Origin: Chenopodium formosanum
Lineage: Eukaryota > Streptophyta > Magnoliopsida > Caryophyllales > Amaranthaceae
Assembly (NCBI GenBank): GCA_024500155.1
Contig: CM044874.1
Coordinates: forward strand, 43,988,884 to 44,052,883
Reading direction: 5' to 3'
DNA: 64,000 nucleotides
Shown: in pieces, positions 1-11,214 of the stretch
Numbering within the stretch: the stretch's first letter is position 1
Layout of the letters: each line of letters starts with the position of its first letter
Notes under the pieces: model-generated
What the model was told of the DNA's origin: nothing
The model's input: the letters and a program-made list of their open reading frames with translations, nothing else
The model's database searches: none
Translations under genes and position numbers: made by a program

Positions 1-169
1 GCTGCTGCTGCCGATGGGCGCTGCTAGCAAGCCACCCGCAACATCCCCACCATCCGATCCAATACGCTCTACGTTCATCCAAAGTCGTCCAAGCCCGTAA
101 ATCCTTTCGTACAAATCAGGATGACCGGCGATCTCGTTCGCTATTGTTTCCCTAGCATCAAACCATAGC
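1..169 (-). pseudogene. C-terminal part of MULE protein (OTU-like domain), split off by solo LTR
   Basis: The minus strand is open across this piece and reads in frame (LWFDARETIANEIAGHPDLY and onward) with the reading frame that stops at 3670 on the far side of the solo LTR. Removing the LTR and one copy of the 5-bp target duplication (atagc) joins them as ...FFFGDQAL-WFDARET. This is the segment after the DGNCGFR cysteine motif of an OTU-like peptidase domain. The gene continues off the left edge of the window, so its C-terminus is not seen. The join is direct sequence evidence; the OTU assignment rests on the DGNC motif alone. Confidence 0.7.
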
Positions 170-3100
170 TGTAACACCCTAGAAATCCCTTTCTTTTAAA
201 AATATCTGTTCTTGCCCTGTTTAAAAATTTAAATAGGAATATCTAAGATATTACCGCCACCGTGAAAACGGCTAAGGCAACCATCAAAGACACACAGCGG
301 AAGACTAACTTCAAAACCGTTCAAAACAAGTCAACTTGAAAAGTCAACCAACGAAAGTAAAGTCAAAACCAAAGTCAAACGAAGTAAAATAAAACCATCC
401 TACAACTTGGAACCATTGTAGGCCCTTATTAAAACCAAACCAACTTTAAAACCTTTGCATTAGTCATGCCCATTCATGAATTAAACACATCATATACTAA
501 TAGAAACTAGCATGATTCGCTCTTCACCCATGCCCATTCATGAATATGCTTCATCACCTGAAAACCTCCTCTCTACTTGTCCCCACTACTCGCCATTAGA
601 AAATGGGTCGTCGTAGGGCCAAAGTAAAGACATGGCCAAACACACAAACACACACAATCAGCAAAGCTGAGTACATAAGCGTAATTAAACACACTAACAT
701 GCTTTCACCTATCAACACACACTTACCTCATTGCACCTGTTCACAAACACACCAATCAACACAACAAAATGACTAGACCCTAATTAATTCATTTTGCATT
801 GATTACGCATCGAACGGGTTTCCACCCATTAACCTCCCCCAAATAAATTTGAGGTTAACTGGCACGGGAGCTAACCGTGCCAACGACAAACCACACAAAG
901 GTGGCGGAATTCCTGCGCATAATAAATAATGAAAAGGAATATATAGCGTCCTGTACTCCATTGGAAGTTATGGTTAAATATAAAACCCCATAACCCCCCC
1001 ATTGTTCATACTCAAGGTATATACGTTCCAAGAGTTTTGGTGCGTAATCTCTTTCACTTTACGTTATTTACATATTATTAGACTTGGTGATGACTCTCAA
1101 AGCATAATAAATCAATCAACAATAATTATTCAATCAAACAAACATACCAATTTAATTCTTGAATAATTAGTGACCACATATTATTTAATGTTGAACCCTT
1201 TTTAATTCTACCTCAGTGTCAAAGACACCTTAAACGCATAATGCGCCAAAAATCCTATCCCTCGGTGTTAAAAACACCTTAAGTGCACAAAGGCACCAAC
1301 ATACAATTTATTCCTTGTGTACCTAGACACTTATATAGCTCCTTCCTCATGCTTAAATCATCAATAAAAATTATTTGAACCATAATAAAATTCCTTTTCA
1401 ATATTCCGAACATAATTAAACATGTAGTTTAATTAATCATGCCTTCTAACATGCCATAAATAAAAATGTGGTTCAAACACAACCTGCCAAAAATACAATT
1501 TTCCAATCCATAAACCATCACAAATAATTTATGCTTCACCATTCAATCACAAACACCATAAACTCACAATTCCATACATAAACCTTAGCATGATTCTACT
1601 TATAATCAATTACAAACAAACCTAGCATGATTCTACATCACCAAATTATGCTAAGTACGCGTACGTACCTCAAATAAGCTCTTAAAATAACCGAGTACTC
1701 TACAACAATTCTCGAACCAAGTCTCCTACATAAAGGGACAATAATACTATATTAATTACCCTTGTATACACAATTTCCAGCAACTTAAACTCACTTTAAA
1801 TAACTTATAATAATCTGAAAATTATTTAAAAACCCCTAATTAAACTCTTTTTTAATGGATAATCACACCCTTTTATTAAAAATCACAATTATACTACTTT
1901 AAATAAAATTCCAACATTTTAAACTAATCAAAAATCCTTTAAAACTTCATCAAAATACATCTTTATACTTAAATTATCTATAGATGCATTAAATTATCTC
2001 TTACCCCTTTTAAACTCAAAGATAAAATTTAAAGCATAAAAAAAAAAAAAAAAAAAAACTTCGTTAAAAATCAAAAACTGCCCGAAAATAATATTTAAAG
2101 GCTAAATTTGGCCACGAGAGGGTAGTGCTCACAAATAATTTATGCTTCACCATTCAATCACAAACACCATAAACTCACAATTCCATACATAAACCTTAGC
2201 ATGATTCTACTTATAATCAATTACAAACAAACCTAGCATGATTCTACATCACCAAATTATGCTAAGTACGCGTACGTACCTCAAATAAGCTCTTAAAATA
2301 ACCGAGTACTCTACAACAATTCTCGAACCAAGTCTCCTACATAAAGGGACAATAATACTATATTAATTACCCTTGTATACACAATTTCCAGCAACTTAAA
2401 CTCACTTTAAATAACTTATAATAATCTGAAAATTATTTAAAAACCCCTAATTAAACTCTTTTTTAATGGATAATCACACCCTTTTATTAAAAATCACAAT
2501 TATACTACTTTAAATAAAATTCCAACATTTTAAACTAATCAAAAATCCTTTAAAACTTCATCAAAATACATCTTTATACTTAAATTATCTATAGATGCAT
2601 TAAATTATCTCTTACCCCTTTTAAACTCAAAGATAAAATTTAAAGCATAAAAAAAAAAAAAAAAAAAAAAACTTCGTTAAAAATCAAAAACTGCCCGAAA
2701 ATAATATTTAAAGGCTAAATTTGGCCACGAGAGGGTAGTGCTCACTACCAAGGTAGTGAGTCTTTCTTAAAACGTTGTTTCCACTCGAAAAACACTACTT
2801 TTTTTATCAAAATCGGAGGAGTTTAGAACCTGATCGGGATTAAAACGAGATTAATATTAACGAACGGAAATCTAATTATTAAAACATGAATTTGCGTGTT
2901 CAAAATAAATCTGGAATTAAGTTAAACTAATAAGTAGTTATAATCACCAAAATTTCAAAACATCATTACTATAAAAGCCCTAAATTAATTTTTCATAAAG
3001 ACCCTAAAAATCAACACTTTAATAATTAAAACCCTAACTTATAATTTTATGAAATCTGAAAATAAAACACTTTATTATTTAAAATTTACAATCTTTAATC

Positions 3101-3664
3101 ATCAAAACATAATTGTAATACTAATCAAACATACTTTGAATAATTAAAACCAAAACCCATAAATAAAATCATCAAAATAGCTAGAATGAAAAGAGGAGAG
3201 AAAAGGGAAGAAGGAGGTGACCCGTGGTGGTGGTCGGCTGGTCGCCGGCGGTTGCTGGGCGGCCGGAGGTGGCTGACGGCGGCTGGGGTCGGTTCCGGCA
3301 AGGTGGTGGCAGCAAGTGGCTGAAATTTGGGTGGGTTTATGTCACCCAAAATCCACGTAAATGCAAGAATAAAAGAAAGAATAAGAAAAGGAAAAAGGAA
3401 AAGAAGAAAGAAAGAATAAAAAGAAAAAGAAAATAGGTTACCTTGACCATTTGACCTTTTTGGGTGGTAAAATTTTGGGGATAAGTAGAGTATTTATAGT
3501 GTAGAGTAGGTTAGGGTAGGTTTGGGCTTCATAAAGATAATGGACTTAAATGATGAAGTAGGTGGCCCAAAAGTAAAAATAAGATGATTGGGTTCAATAA
3601 AGATGGACTACGTTTGGATTGAATACTTATTGACCCAAATACATTAAAAATACGGGGTATTACA
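170..3664 (-). mobile_element. Solo LTR of a large LTR retrotransposon (3495 bp)
   Basis: The segment begins TGTAACACCC and ends GGGTATTACA, a TG...CA unit with imperfect inverted ends, and is flanked by a perfect 5-bp duplication atagc (165-169 and 3665-3669). The termini do not recur inside it, so it is one LTR rather than an element with two LTRs. No retroviral coding domain is visible. Read on the minus strand it starts TGTAATACCCCG and has a TATA-like CTATAAATA (3491-3499), which suggests minus orientation. It contains a 611-bp tandem duplication (1519-2743). The family is probably Ty3/gypsy, judged by length and terminal bases. Short frames such as 3125-3349 (-) have no recognisable domain. 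Confidence 0.85.
1519..2743. repeat. Tandem duplication, two copies of about 611 bp
   Basis: Positions 1519-2129 and 2130-2743 are near-identical direct copies, each running from cacaaataatttatgc to gagggtagtgct. The main visible difference is the length of a poly-A run near the end of each copy (around 2038-2059 and 2648-2671). The duplication lies wholly inside the solo LTR and is non-coding. Confidence 0.95.
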
Positions 3665-5928
3665 ATAGCGCCTGATCGCCAAAGAAGAAGTCGGTGACAC
3701 AACGAAAGCCACAGTTCCCATCACCAATGACATCCTTCTAAGACGTAATGTACGACAACATTGGGCCCGGAAGCATGTTCAAATACCTGAATTGACTAAT
3801 GTCACACGGATCTGCTGCACATAATTAAAAGATAATTTATTAGTAAAGCTACAAGTATTACCTGTTATAATATTAATATTAAATATAATTTTTAAAATCA
3901 ATAGACTTTTAATATTACCTATTTGTTGGTCACCACCATGTTGAGTGTATTGACGGTTCACATGTTCGAAATAACTTCGATCACGCCTGGTGTCATTGTT
4001 CCTCCGTCGACCACGAACGTTGAGGTTCACATGTGGTTCTTCAAGGTGTGTATGATCCGGATGTAGCTCCTCTTCAATGATTCGCGATACATTTTGACGT
4101 ACAGCTGGATCACTTTCCATGACTTCATCAATTAGGGATCGAAAATGTGCAGCCTCCTCGGTCGAATCATGAACCAATTTCGGAATGTTAACACCATCAC
4201 CAATAACCAATGTCTTCCAGAAAGAATCAATTTGGCTGTTATACAAGCCTGTCTGTGCAACCAGCGAATCATGTATCTGGCAAGCACATGGAACACCATG
4301 GGTCACACGCATAGCACATCCACAACGTTCATAAACCTGGTAACTCAAATCCCGCATCCTTTTCGTCTCCTTATGAAGTTCTTTCAAGCAATGTTGAGAC
4401 ACTTTGCCATTTATACGTGACAGTGGCAATTGTTTGTACATCTCACCAATTTTAGACCTTGATGCCTCCAACTCATTACGAATTTGTATGATTCGATTAC
4501 CGATATGACAATGTACTCAGGCCCATACGATATCCAAAGAACATGCCATTGATTTAAATTAGTAAATACATTTTAATTTTTTATTATAATTACAATTACG
4601 AAATAACGACAACAACTAATACAGTAAAACAACTAACCTGTGGATGATTCAAACCACGTTTTCACTGCTGAATGTTGACTCTCAACTCTACAATTGGTGG
4701 TGTTACCAAAGTGAAGAACCTGGTTCGTCCAATATGTCACAAATTTCTCCTTATGACAAAGCCATGTTCTCTCAACATACTGAATCACTGCCGGATAACT
4801 TGCCCACCTCACTTTCATGGTAGCTAGAGCATGATCATACTTCGCCTGGGTTGTTGCATTCATGATTTTGTTCTATTTGCCATTTTTAAAACTAGAACCA
4901 ACCTTCTTGTTTTTCAACATCCTCGTCACCTTAGCCTCCACATATTTTTATTGATGTGCCATCGATAGAGTAAATGTGACGTCCTTGGAAACACTTCTCT
5001 CAAAGCCGCACATAGCCCAAGTTCACGGTCTGACAAAAATACAGATGGCTCTTTATCAAACCCAATCAACTCCCTTAATCTCTGCAACACCCACCGATAG
5101 CTATCCGTGCACTCGCCGCGCATGAAAACATAACCAACTAGAAAATTCTGGTTTGTCGGTGTCAAACCTACTATCTCAAAGAACGGCATCCCATATCGAT
5201 TGGTCTTGTAAGTAGAATCCATACATATGACATGTGGGTATGTGCGGAGTATGTTGACCGTGATCGGGTGCACCATAAATGCATGTTGCAAGACGTCGAG
5301 ATCATCGGTCATGACCCAGTAAATGTACTTACCTCTCTCGCCAAATGAAGAAATTGCTGAACAACTCCTCTTCCTTCGAACATCTCCATCCTGAAATTAT
5401 TCTGGCAATTGTAAATGTGCCGGATGTTTGGATGATCATCAGGAAATTGCTCTGGAATAGTTGCCATGATATTATGGGGCGCAACCTTGGACTTTGTCAT
5501 GTCACGCACAACCTGTTTCGCACCCGGGCTCAATCCGCTCACTTTACGGTGACCCTCTTGGTACACAATCATTGGGTGGTTATGTGTCCCGATGTGATCA
5601 TTTTTTCGCACGGATCTTCCAACTGTCAATGCTGACTTTATACTATATCTTGATGTAGAATGGACAACCATTAGCTTTGGTTTTTGAGTCCTTCCGTATC
5701 GCGTTCTCCAAATCTCTCGGCTTGCTCCTCCGTGACCGATCACATTGCAAACATCGATACGGCCGACCATCTCTGGTTTTGTTATACGACGATTTCACCA
5801 AAATAAATTACCAAATTTATGGAAACACCATCAGCCCATGTAACTGCATCCTCAAATGTTGGAAATAACGTATCCATGACGAAATTCCCTCTATAATTCA
5901 CACCGACACCGCCGTCTTTAGATTCCAT
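3665..5928 (-). pseudogene. Mutator-like (MULE) transposase / FAR1-type gene, decayed, with OTU-like extension
   Basis: Read on the minus strand from the ATG at 5926-5928: a FAR1-type DNA-binding region (about 5300-5800: RPYRCLQCDRSRRSKPRDLE, then GTHNHP), a MULE transposase core (4926-5312: first Asp in ICMDSTYKTNRYG, second in FLSDRELG, WHINKN motif), a third acidic residue in NCRVESQHSAVKTW (4633-4863), a SWIM zinc finger (CGC...PCACQIH, about 4270-4330), an intron (about 3805-3920) and an OTU-like motif DGNCGFR (3705-3722). It is dead: frameshifts in the FAR1 region and near 4930, stops TAG before YKVSIDSW, TAG before NKIMNATT, TGA near 4515 and TAG at 3738-3740, plus the LTR insertion. 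Family knowledge: FAR1/FHY3 proteins derive from such transposases. Confidence 0.85.
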
Positions 5929-5974
5929 ATCCTATACAAATTAAACAAAACAATGGTGTATGCCATTATGTTAT

Positions 5975-6154
5975 TTTTTATAATATTAATAATAATATTT
6001 ATAAAACAATATTACAACTAGTAATATTATTAACATTAATAACTAATACTAATAACAACAATCATAATAGCAACAACAATAATCACCACCACCAACAACA
6101 ACAATAATAACAACAATTACAAAACAATACTACTCAAACAATAATTACTAATTA

Positions 6155-6207
<53 letters not shown>

Positions 6208-6560
6208 TTTCTACTATAAAACAATAACACTAACAACAACAACAATAATAACAATAATTACAAAACAATAGTACCCTAACAATAATTACTAATTAATATT
6301 ATAATAATAATAATATTTATAATATTTATATTTCTACTAATTAATATCATAATAATAAGAATAACAACAACAACAATAATAATAATAAGAACAACAACAA
6401 CAACAATAATAATAATAACAATAATAATAACAAAAATTAATAATAATAAAAATAATAATAATAACAATAATAATAATAAAAATAATAATAATAAAAATAA
6501 TAATAAGGTTACAAAAAATAATCATATTAGTATTACAAAACAATAATAATTACTCTATTA
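5975..6560. repeat. AAT/AAC-rich low-complexity and microsatellite tract
   Basis: Long runs of (ATA)n, (AAC)n and (AAT)n cover this interval, including an uninterrupted (AAT)n block around 6158-6208. Frames here translate only to Ile/Val/Tyr/Asn homopolymer-like strings and are not genes. It lies just upstream of the MULE ATG and may be its 5' intron or UTR. Confidence 0.9.
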
Positions 6561-6654
6561 TCAAAAACTTAATCACAACAACAATCGAAAAAAAAAGTAA
6601 TTAATATTAGAAAAAAAAAGTAATTTAATTAATATTAAAAAAAAAAAACTTGGA

Positions 6655-6845
6655 AAAGGTATATCCGCCTGAAAAATCCGGATGTCCCAAGGTGGATCCG
6701 CCTAAAATTACCGGATCCACCTTGGAACATCTGGAAATTTCAGGCGGATCCCTACTTTCGCTTGAAATTTCCGGATGTTCCAAGGTGGATCCGGAAATTT
6801 TAGGCGGATCCACCAAGGGACATCCGGATTTTTTAGGCGGATGTC
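6655..6845. repeat. GGATCC-rich mixed direct/inverted repeat cluster
   Basis: About six imperfect units of roughly 30 bp alternate in orientation around the words tccggatgtyccaaggtggatcc and ggcggatcc, e.g. ccaaggtggatccgcc (about 6687) against ggatccaccttgg (about 6713). Both strands are open and encode Pro/Gly/Ser-rich repeats (GSTLEHPEIS-type), which could be coincidental. No known family was recognised. Confidence 0.8.
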
Positions 6846-8114
6846 CTATTTACAGAAATAAAAAAAAAACTTATAGAATGTTCCGAAGCATTCTCTGGTG
6901 TACGAATGTTCCACTCGTCGTCCATGATCCAAGACCCGTCAGAAAAATTTATGATTAATTTTTTTAAAAAAAAAAAAAATTAAGGTGGTCGTGGGGACCG
7001 ATTTGGTTTTAAGGTCGTGGTGACCGATTTAGTGGACTCGGGATATTCACATCGTACTTTGAGGGGACCGTTTGATATAATGTTTCCATATGGGGAACAA
7101 AGTCCTTTTTATAACACAACTTGTATAAAGGGCATATTTGTCCATTCAAGTCAAAATGGGAGCGCTACTATGTAAAATGGGAGCGATGAATAGCAATTCA
7201 CTTGATTTTAAGACTCTGCCGCCTAAGTAGACTTAGTTACAACTAACTAACTTAGTCATCATTACATCATTTCTCTGTAACAAACGAACTGCCTAGAGTT
7301 TGTTATAACTGCTACAACTGCAATATTTTAAGTTAGTATATGCTTTGTAATAATCATAATATTCTCTTCTCTTTTTAAATTTATAACATGCGCTCTCTCT
7401 GTGTTTCTCTATTTAATTGTCTCTCAAGGTATGAGAGGTTTCAAACGTAGGTGTATGGAAACGTAGTGGTATGAGTTTGGAACTTGATTCTTAACACCCT
7501 ACGTTTCTAAACCTCATACCTCATATCTTGAGAGTTTGAGGTACTCTATAAGTTTCAAACATTTAGAACATGTTTGGTTAGTGTATTTTTTAGGTTGGAA
7601 ACGAATTCGGTTAAACCATAACTGTTATCAAATGTTTGCTTAAGAGATTTAGTAACGATTACCTTTAACTAAGGCTAAGGGACTCTACCAATTTGTTAGT
7701 CCATAGGTGTCAAAAGCACACCCGACCCGATCCGAAACCGATTCGAAAAGCATCCGATTCAGGATTGGACTCGCGTGGACACGACAATTTAGTATGACTT
7801 AACTTTAAAATTTTATCCGACTTGACCATATCAAACTAGATCCGATTATCCGAATTGACACCCCTAATTGTTACCACTCTAAGGGCATGTTCTCATACCT
7901 TGAAATTCAGTTCAGTTCAGTTCAGTTCAGTTCAGTTCATTTCAGCTCCTAATTTCCTTCTCTTATAAAATATTCATTTCAGTTCAGTTCAGCTCAGTTC
8001 AGTTTAGTTCAGTTCAATTCAGTTCAGCTCAGTTCAATTCAGTTCAGCTCAGTTCAATTCAGTCAATGAGAACAAGCCCTAATACCTTTACCCTTCTCAA
8101 ACACAAATGAATTT
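6846..8114. other. Intergenic spacer, possible outer end of the MULE
   Basis: No gene is visible. Two copies of aaaatgggagcg (7156 and about 7177) and an AT-rich stretch resembling a transposon end lie near 7085-7205. If the MULE has a terminal inverted repeat it should be here, but the partner end is outside the window. The TTCAG repeat (7906-8066) occupies the right part. Confidence 0.4.
7906..8066. repeat. (TTCAG)n pentanucleotide microsatellite
   Basis: Two blocks of AGTTC/TTCAG repeats (about 7906-7945 and 7979-8066) are separated by tcctaatttccttctcttat and similar AT-rich sequence. A shorter copy of the same composite, on the opposite strand, is in SIGF intron 8 (27560-27645), so the pair belongs to a dispersed repeat and not just a local expansion. 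Confidence 0.85.
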
Positions 8115-8602
8115 TGTTTAGGGTAATTTTACCCCGCCACGTGGTCCAATCAGAGGATGACACGTGTCAGCCTCAGGATGGCCCAAAGTGGACCAATCCC
8201 TGCTTGACACGTGTCACTCCAGAAATAAAAGGAAAATGGCGGCCTTTAGGCCCAAATCCCGAGGACGCCGCAAAACGGCGCAGCCCACCAATGATTAGGG
8301 TTCCTTAACCTAATCAAGGGCACAATTTCCAAAGACCCTATAAATAGGGAGATGTCCCTCATTTTGAGGGCACGTTTTATCATTTATTACACATTTTACT
8401 CTTTGATAGTGACATCCTGAGCTTGGAATCCGAGCAGATCCCTGCCTAAATTTCCGCACCTTTTTCTCCCTTCAAGTTTCTAACTTGTGCATTGGAGGCG
8501 GAGCACCACCCAACTGGTGTCTCCGTTTGTTTTGCAGGTACAGCTTACCCCGGATCAGTCTTCGTGTCGTAACTCTCCCGAGGGACAAAAACACCCAAAA
8601 CA
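8115..8602 (+). repeat. Retand-1 5' LTR
   Basis: TGTTTAGGG...CCAAAACA, 488 bp. It carries three CACGTG cores (about 8138, 8162, 8209) within its first 100 bp and a TATAAATAG box (8339-8347). The 5' LTR has diverged from the 3' LTR at about ten sites, mostly transitions. Confidence 0.93.
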
Positions 8603-8604
8603 TT

Positions 8605-8622
8605 TGGCGCTGTCTGTGGGGA
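8605..8622 (+). other. Retand-1 primer binding site
   Basis: tggcgctgtctgtgggga starts two bases after the LTR end. Retand-2 has the same site with tggcgccgtctg, so a C-to-T change has occurred here. The matching tRNA was not determined. Confidence 0.7.
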
Positions 8623-8635
8623 GAGTACCTCGAAG

Positions 8636-11214
8636 ATGGTTCAAGAGTCTGTACCACCCCCTAACCGTCTGGGCGAAGACCCAGAAGTCTTTACAGACCA
8701 TGAGGAGGATGAAGATCCTCAGGTCGAAACCTTTACAGCCGAAGACGACTCTCTCAGAATCAAGCGCATCTGGCCCAGAGAGACTCTGGAGCGGGGTGCC
8801 TCCCAGGCGGGTCCGAGCAAACCCACTGGGCAGCCGGAAGGGGAAACCCAAACGGCAGCTGGATCAGCCCCTGTCACCCGAGACGAACTCATGAGATTCA
8901 TGACAAGTTTCATGGGTGAAATTAAAGAGTTGATCACCAAAAGCCGGCTGACCTAAGTAAAGGTCAGTTGGCGAAGCAGACTCCTCTAGAGAAGGGGAAG
9001 TCAGTCAGAGACCGGCAGCCCACTCCCCATCCAAAGAAGAAGGTAGCCGGGACCATTGATTGGTCAAAAATTCTCCTTCCTGGGGGGAACACCAATAACA
9101 CTCGCCGGGCTCAGCAGCCGGTGAGAAGTAAAAAATCAACTCTTGATACCCGGGAGATCATAAACCGGAAGAGAAACCAATCGCCGTCTGAGTCGGCTTC
9201 AACGTCGAACTTTCCAGACAGCTTCAACAACATCTCTGCAGGGAGTGCACCCTCCTTGCATGAGAGTCAGACAGGCGGTAATACCGTCCATTCTGGCCCT
9301 CACATGATTGGAGCTGTACCGTATGTGCCTACTCAGGCTTACGGACAGTATCCTCCTCACTTCATGCAGCCAGCCTTCTTTGGAGGTCAGGCGGCATATC
9401 CAAATGTCCAACCATTGGACTGGCAGCTCCGTCTGCTGCGCCTGGGTGAACAGCCTTCTGCGTTCACCCGGGAGATAACCGAGGCGGCCTAGCCGGCCAA
9501 GGTTAAGAATGTGTTGGTTGGCACCTATGATGGTACCACCAACCCGGAAGACCACCTTATGGCTTACACCAACCTTATGTATCTGCAGGGGTTGGATGAT
9601 GCCACTCGGTGTCGGTGCTTCCCGGCTACATTGAAGGGCATTGCCCAACAATGGTTTGGCAATTTGCCAGCTAGGTCCATCGATAGCTTCAGGAAGCTCG
9701 CCTTCCTGTTTGCTTCCAACTTCTCAATGAACATCCCTGCTAAGAAAACAAGCCTTGATTTGAGCACTGTTAAGCAGGGAGAGAGAGAAGGGTTGCGCTC
9801 ATATGTCAGGCGGTTCAATTTGATAAGAATTCAGATTCAAGGACTGTCAGACGAGGTAGCTTTTACAGACTTTTTCAAGGGTCTGAGAGACGGGTCGACT
9901 TTTAAGTTCGACCTAGTCATAAAAGGGGCTTTCACCTTACAGGCGGCCCTGAGGGAGGCGGAAAGCTACATCCAAGCTACCGACCTCTGCTCGCCTGGAA
10001 GCCAGTCGGACTCCAAGAAGTCCGACAAGCAGAAAGACAGCCGGTCTGCTCAGCCGGCCAAAAACAAAGAAGAGAGCAAGAAAAGAAAAGAAGTCTGGGC
10101 GGTTACTGACTCTGACCAGCCGTCCCAGAAGAAAAAGAAAGAATTTAAACCGTACGTTCCCAAGTACGAGTTTGATAAAGACTGCAACTCCATCCTCATG
10201 GAAGTAAAGAACCGGCTGTCCATTGAAAAGCCGAATCCCATGAAGAGTTCTGTACAGTCGCGGAACAAAAATAAATTCTATCAATTCCATGAGGAGGTCG
10301 GCCATGACACCAACGACTGCTTCAGTCTTAAGCGGGCGTTGGACCATCTGGCTGACAAAGGGTTGTTGAAGTCCTACATTTCTAAGTCCCCAGCCGGGGC
10401 AAAAAAGAAAAACAAGGGTCAATCCTCCAAGACTACCCCCCATCCTACTAGTAGTTCGAATACCGACAAGGAGCCGGTCTACACTATAACAGGCGGGTTC
10501 TCATGTGGTGGCCCTACCATCCGGGGCACCAAGAGCCATCTTCGAAAGATGGACAAAGATGATGATGAGCAGGCGTCTGCCAGCTCTTCCTTCCCAAATG
10601 TCTTGATCACTGAGAAGGATAGGGGCAGCGTTTGCCGCCCTCATGATGACCCGGTGGTCATTGAATGTAAGGTTGCCAACCAGCTGGTTGGACGGATCCT
10701 TATAGACACCGGCAGCTCATCAGACATCATCAGCCTCCGGTGCTTGCAAAAGCTGAAATACAATGTCAGCAGCATGCATCCGGTCACCCACCCCTTGGTT
10801 GGTTTTGGGGGTGGGATAGTCTACCCAGCCGGTATAATTGACTTACCCATCCGGCTGGGGGAGAAAGGCCAGGGACGACATATTGTCGTCAGATTCTTGG
10901 TCGTTGAGGAGTTGACTACCTACAACATCATCCTTGGCCGGCCAACTCTCAACGAAGCCAAGGCAGTAATCATCCCGTCCCTCATGCTCATCAAGTATGA
11001 GAGGGATGACAGCTCTGTTGGTTCCTTGAATGGGGATCAGAAGATGGCCCGAGAGTGCTATCTCTCAGCCGTCCGAGATACCGTGGCCCCAGGCGGTCAG
11101 GAACCAATAGACCTTGACAATGTCAAGGATGCCGACCCAGCTCCTGCCCCACCAGCAGCTGGAAAGAAAAGAAAGGCACATCTGCTGGTAGAGGTGAAGA
11201 AAGAGAAAAAATAG
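8636..11214 (+). pseudogene. Retand-1 gag-protease, degenerate
   Basis: The frame starts with MVQESVPPPNRLGED at 8636 and matches the intact Retand-2 gag. It is broken by a stop at 8953-8955, a frame change, and a TAG at 9490-9492 where Retand-2 has CAG (Gln). After that it is open from 9511: retrotransposon gag domain (WFGNLPARSIDSFRKL), a zinc-knuckle remnant at about 10273-10320 in which the first Cys is Tyr (FYQFHEEVGHDTNDC against CQFHEEVGHDTNDC in Retand-2), and an aspartic protease with ILIDTGSSSDIIS near 10693-10734. It ends at TAG 11212-11214, a stop shared with Retand-2. Confidence 0.88.

Noticed and set aside
3125..3349. Pro-rich 74-residue frame as a gene
   Set aside because: Lies inside the solo LTR, has simple-sequence character and no recognisable family.
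170..3664. Complete non-autonomous LTR element instead of solo LTR
   Set aside because: Terminal sequences do not recur internally; the internal 611-bp repeats are adjacent and do not reach the ends.
6276..6543. Minus-strand frames rich in Ile, Val and Tyr
   Set aside because: Translations of AAT/AAC microsatellites.
9490..9492. TAG in Retand-1 gag as another regulated stop
   Set aside because: Retand-2 has CAG at this place, so it is decay, unlike the shared UAG at 11212.
9564..10443. Long minus-strand frames opposite Retand-1 gag
   Set aside because: They mirror the coding frame and show no domain; shadows of gag.
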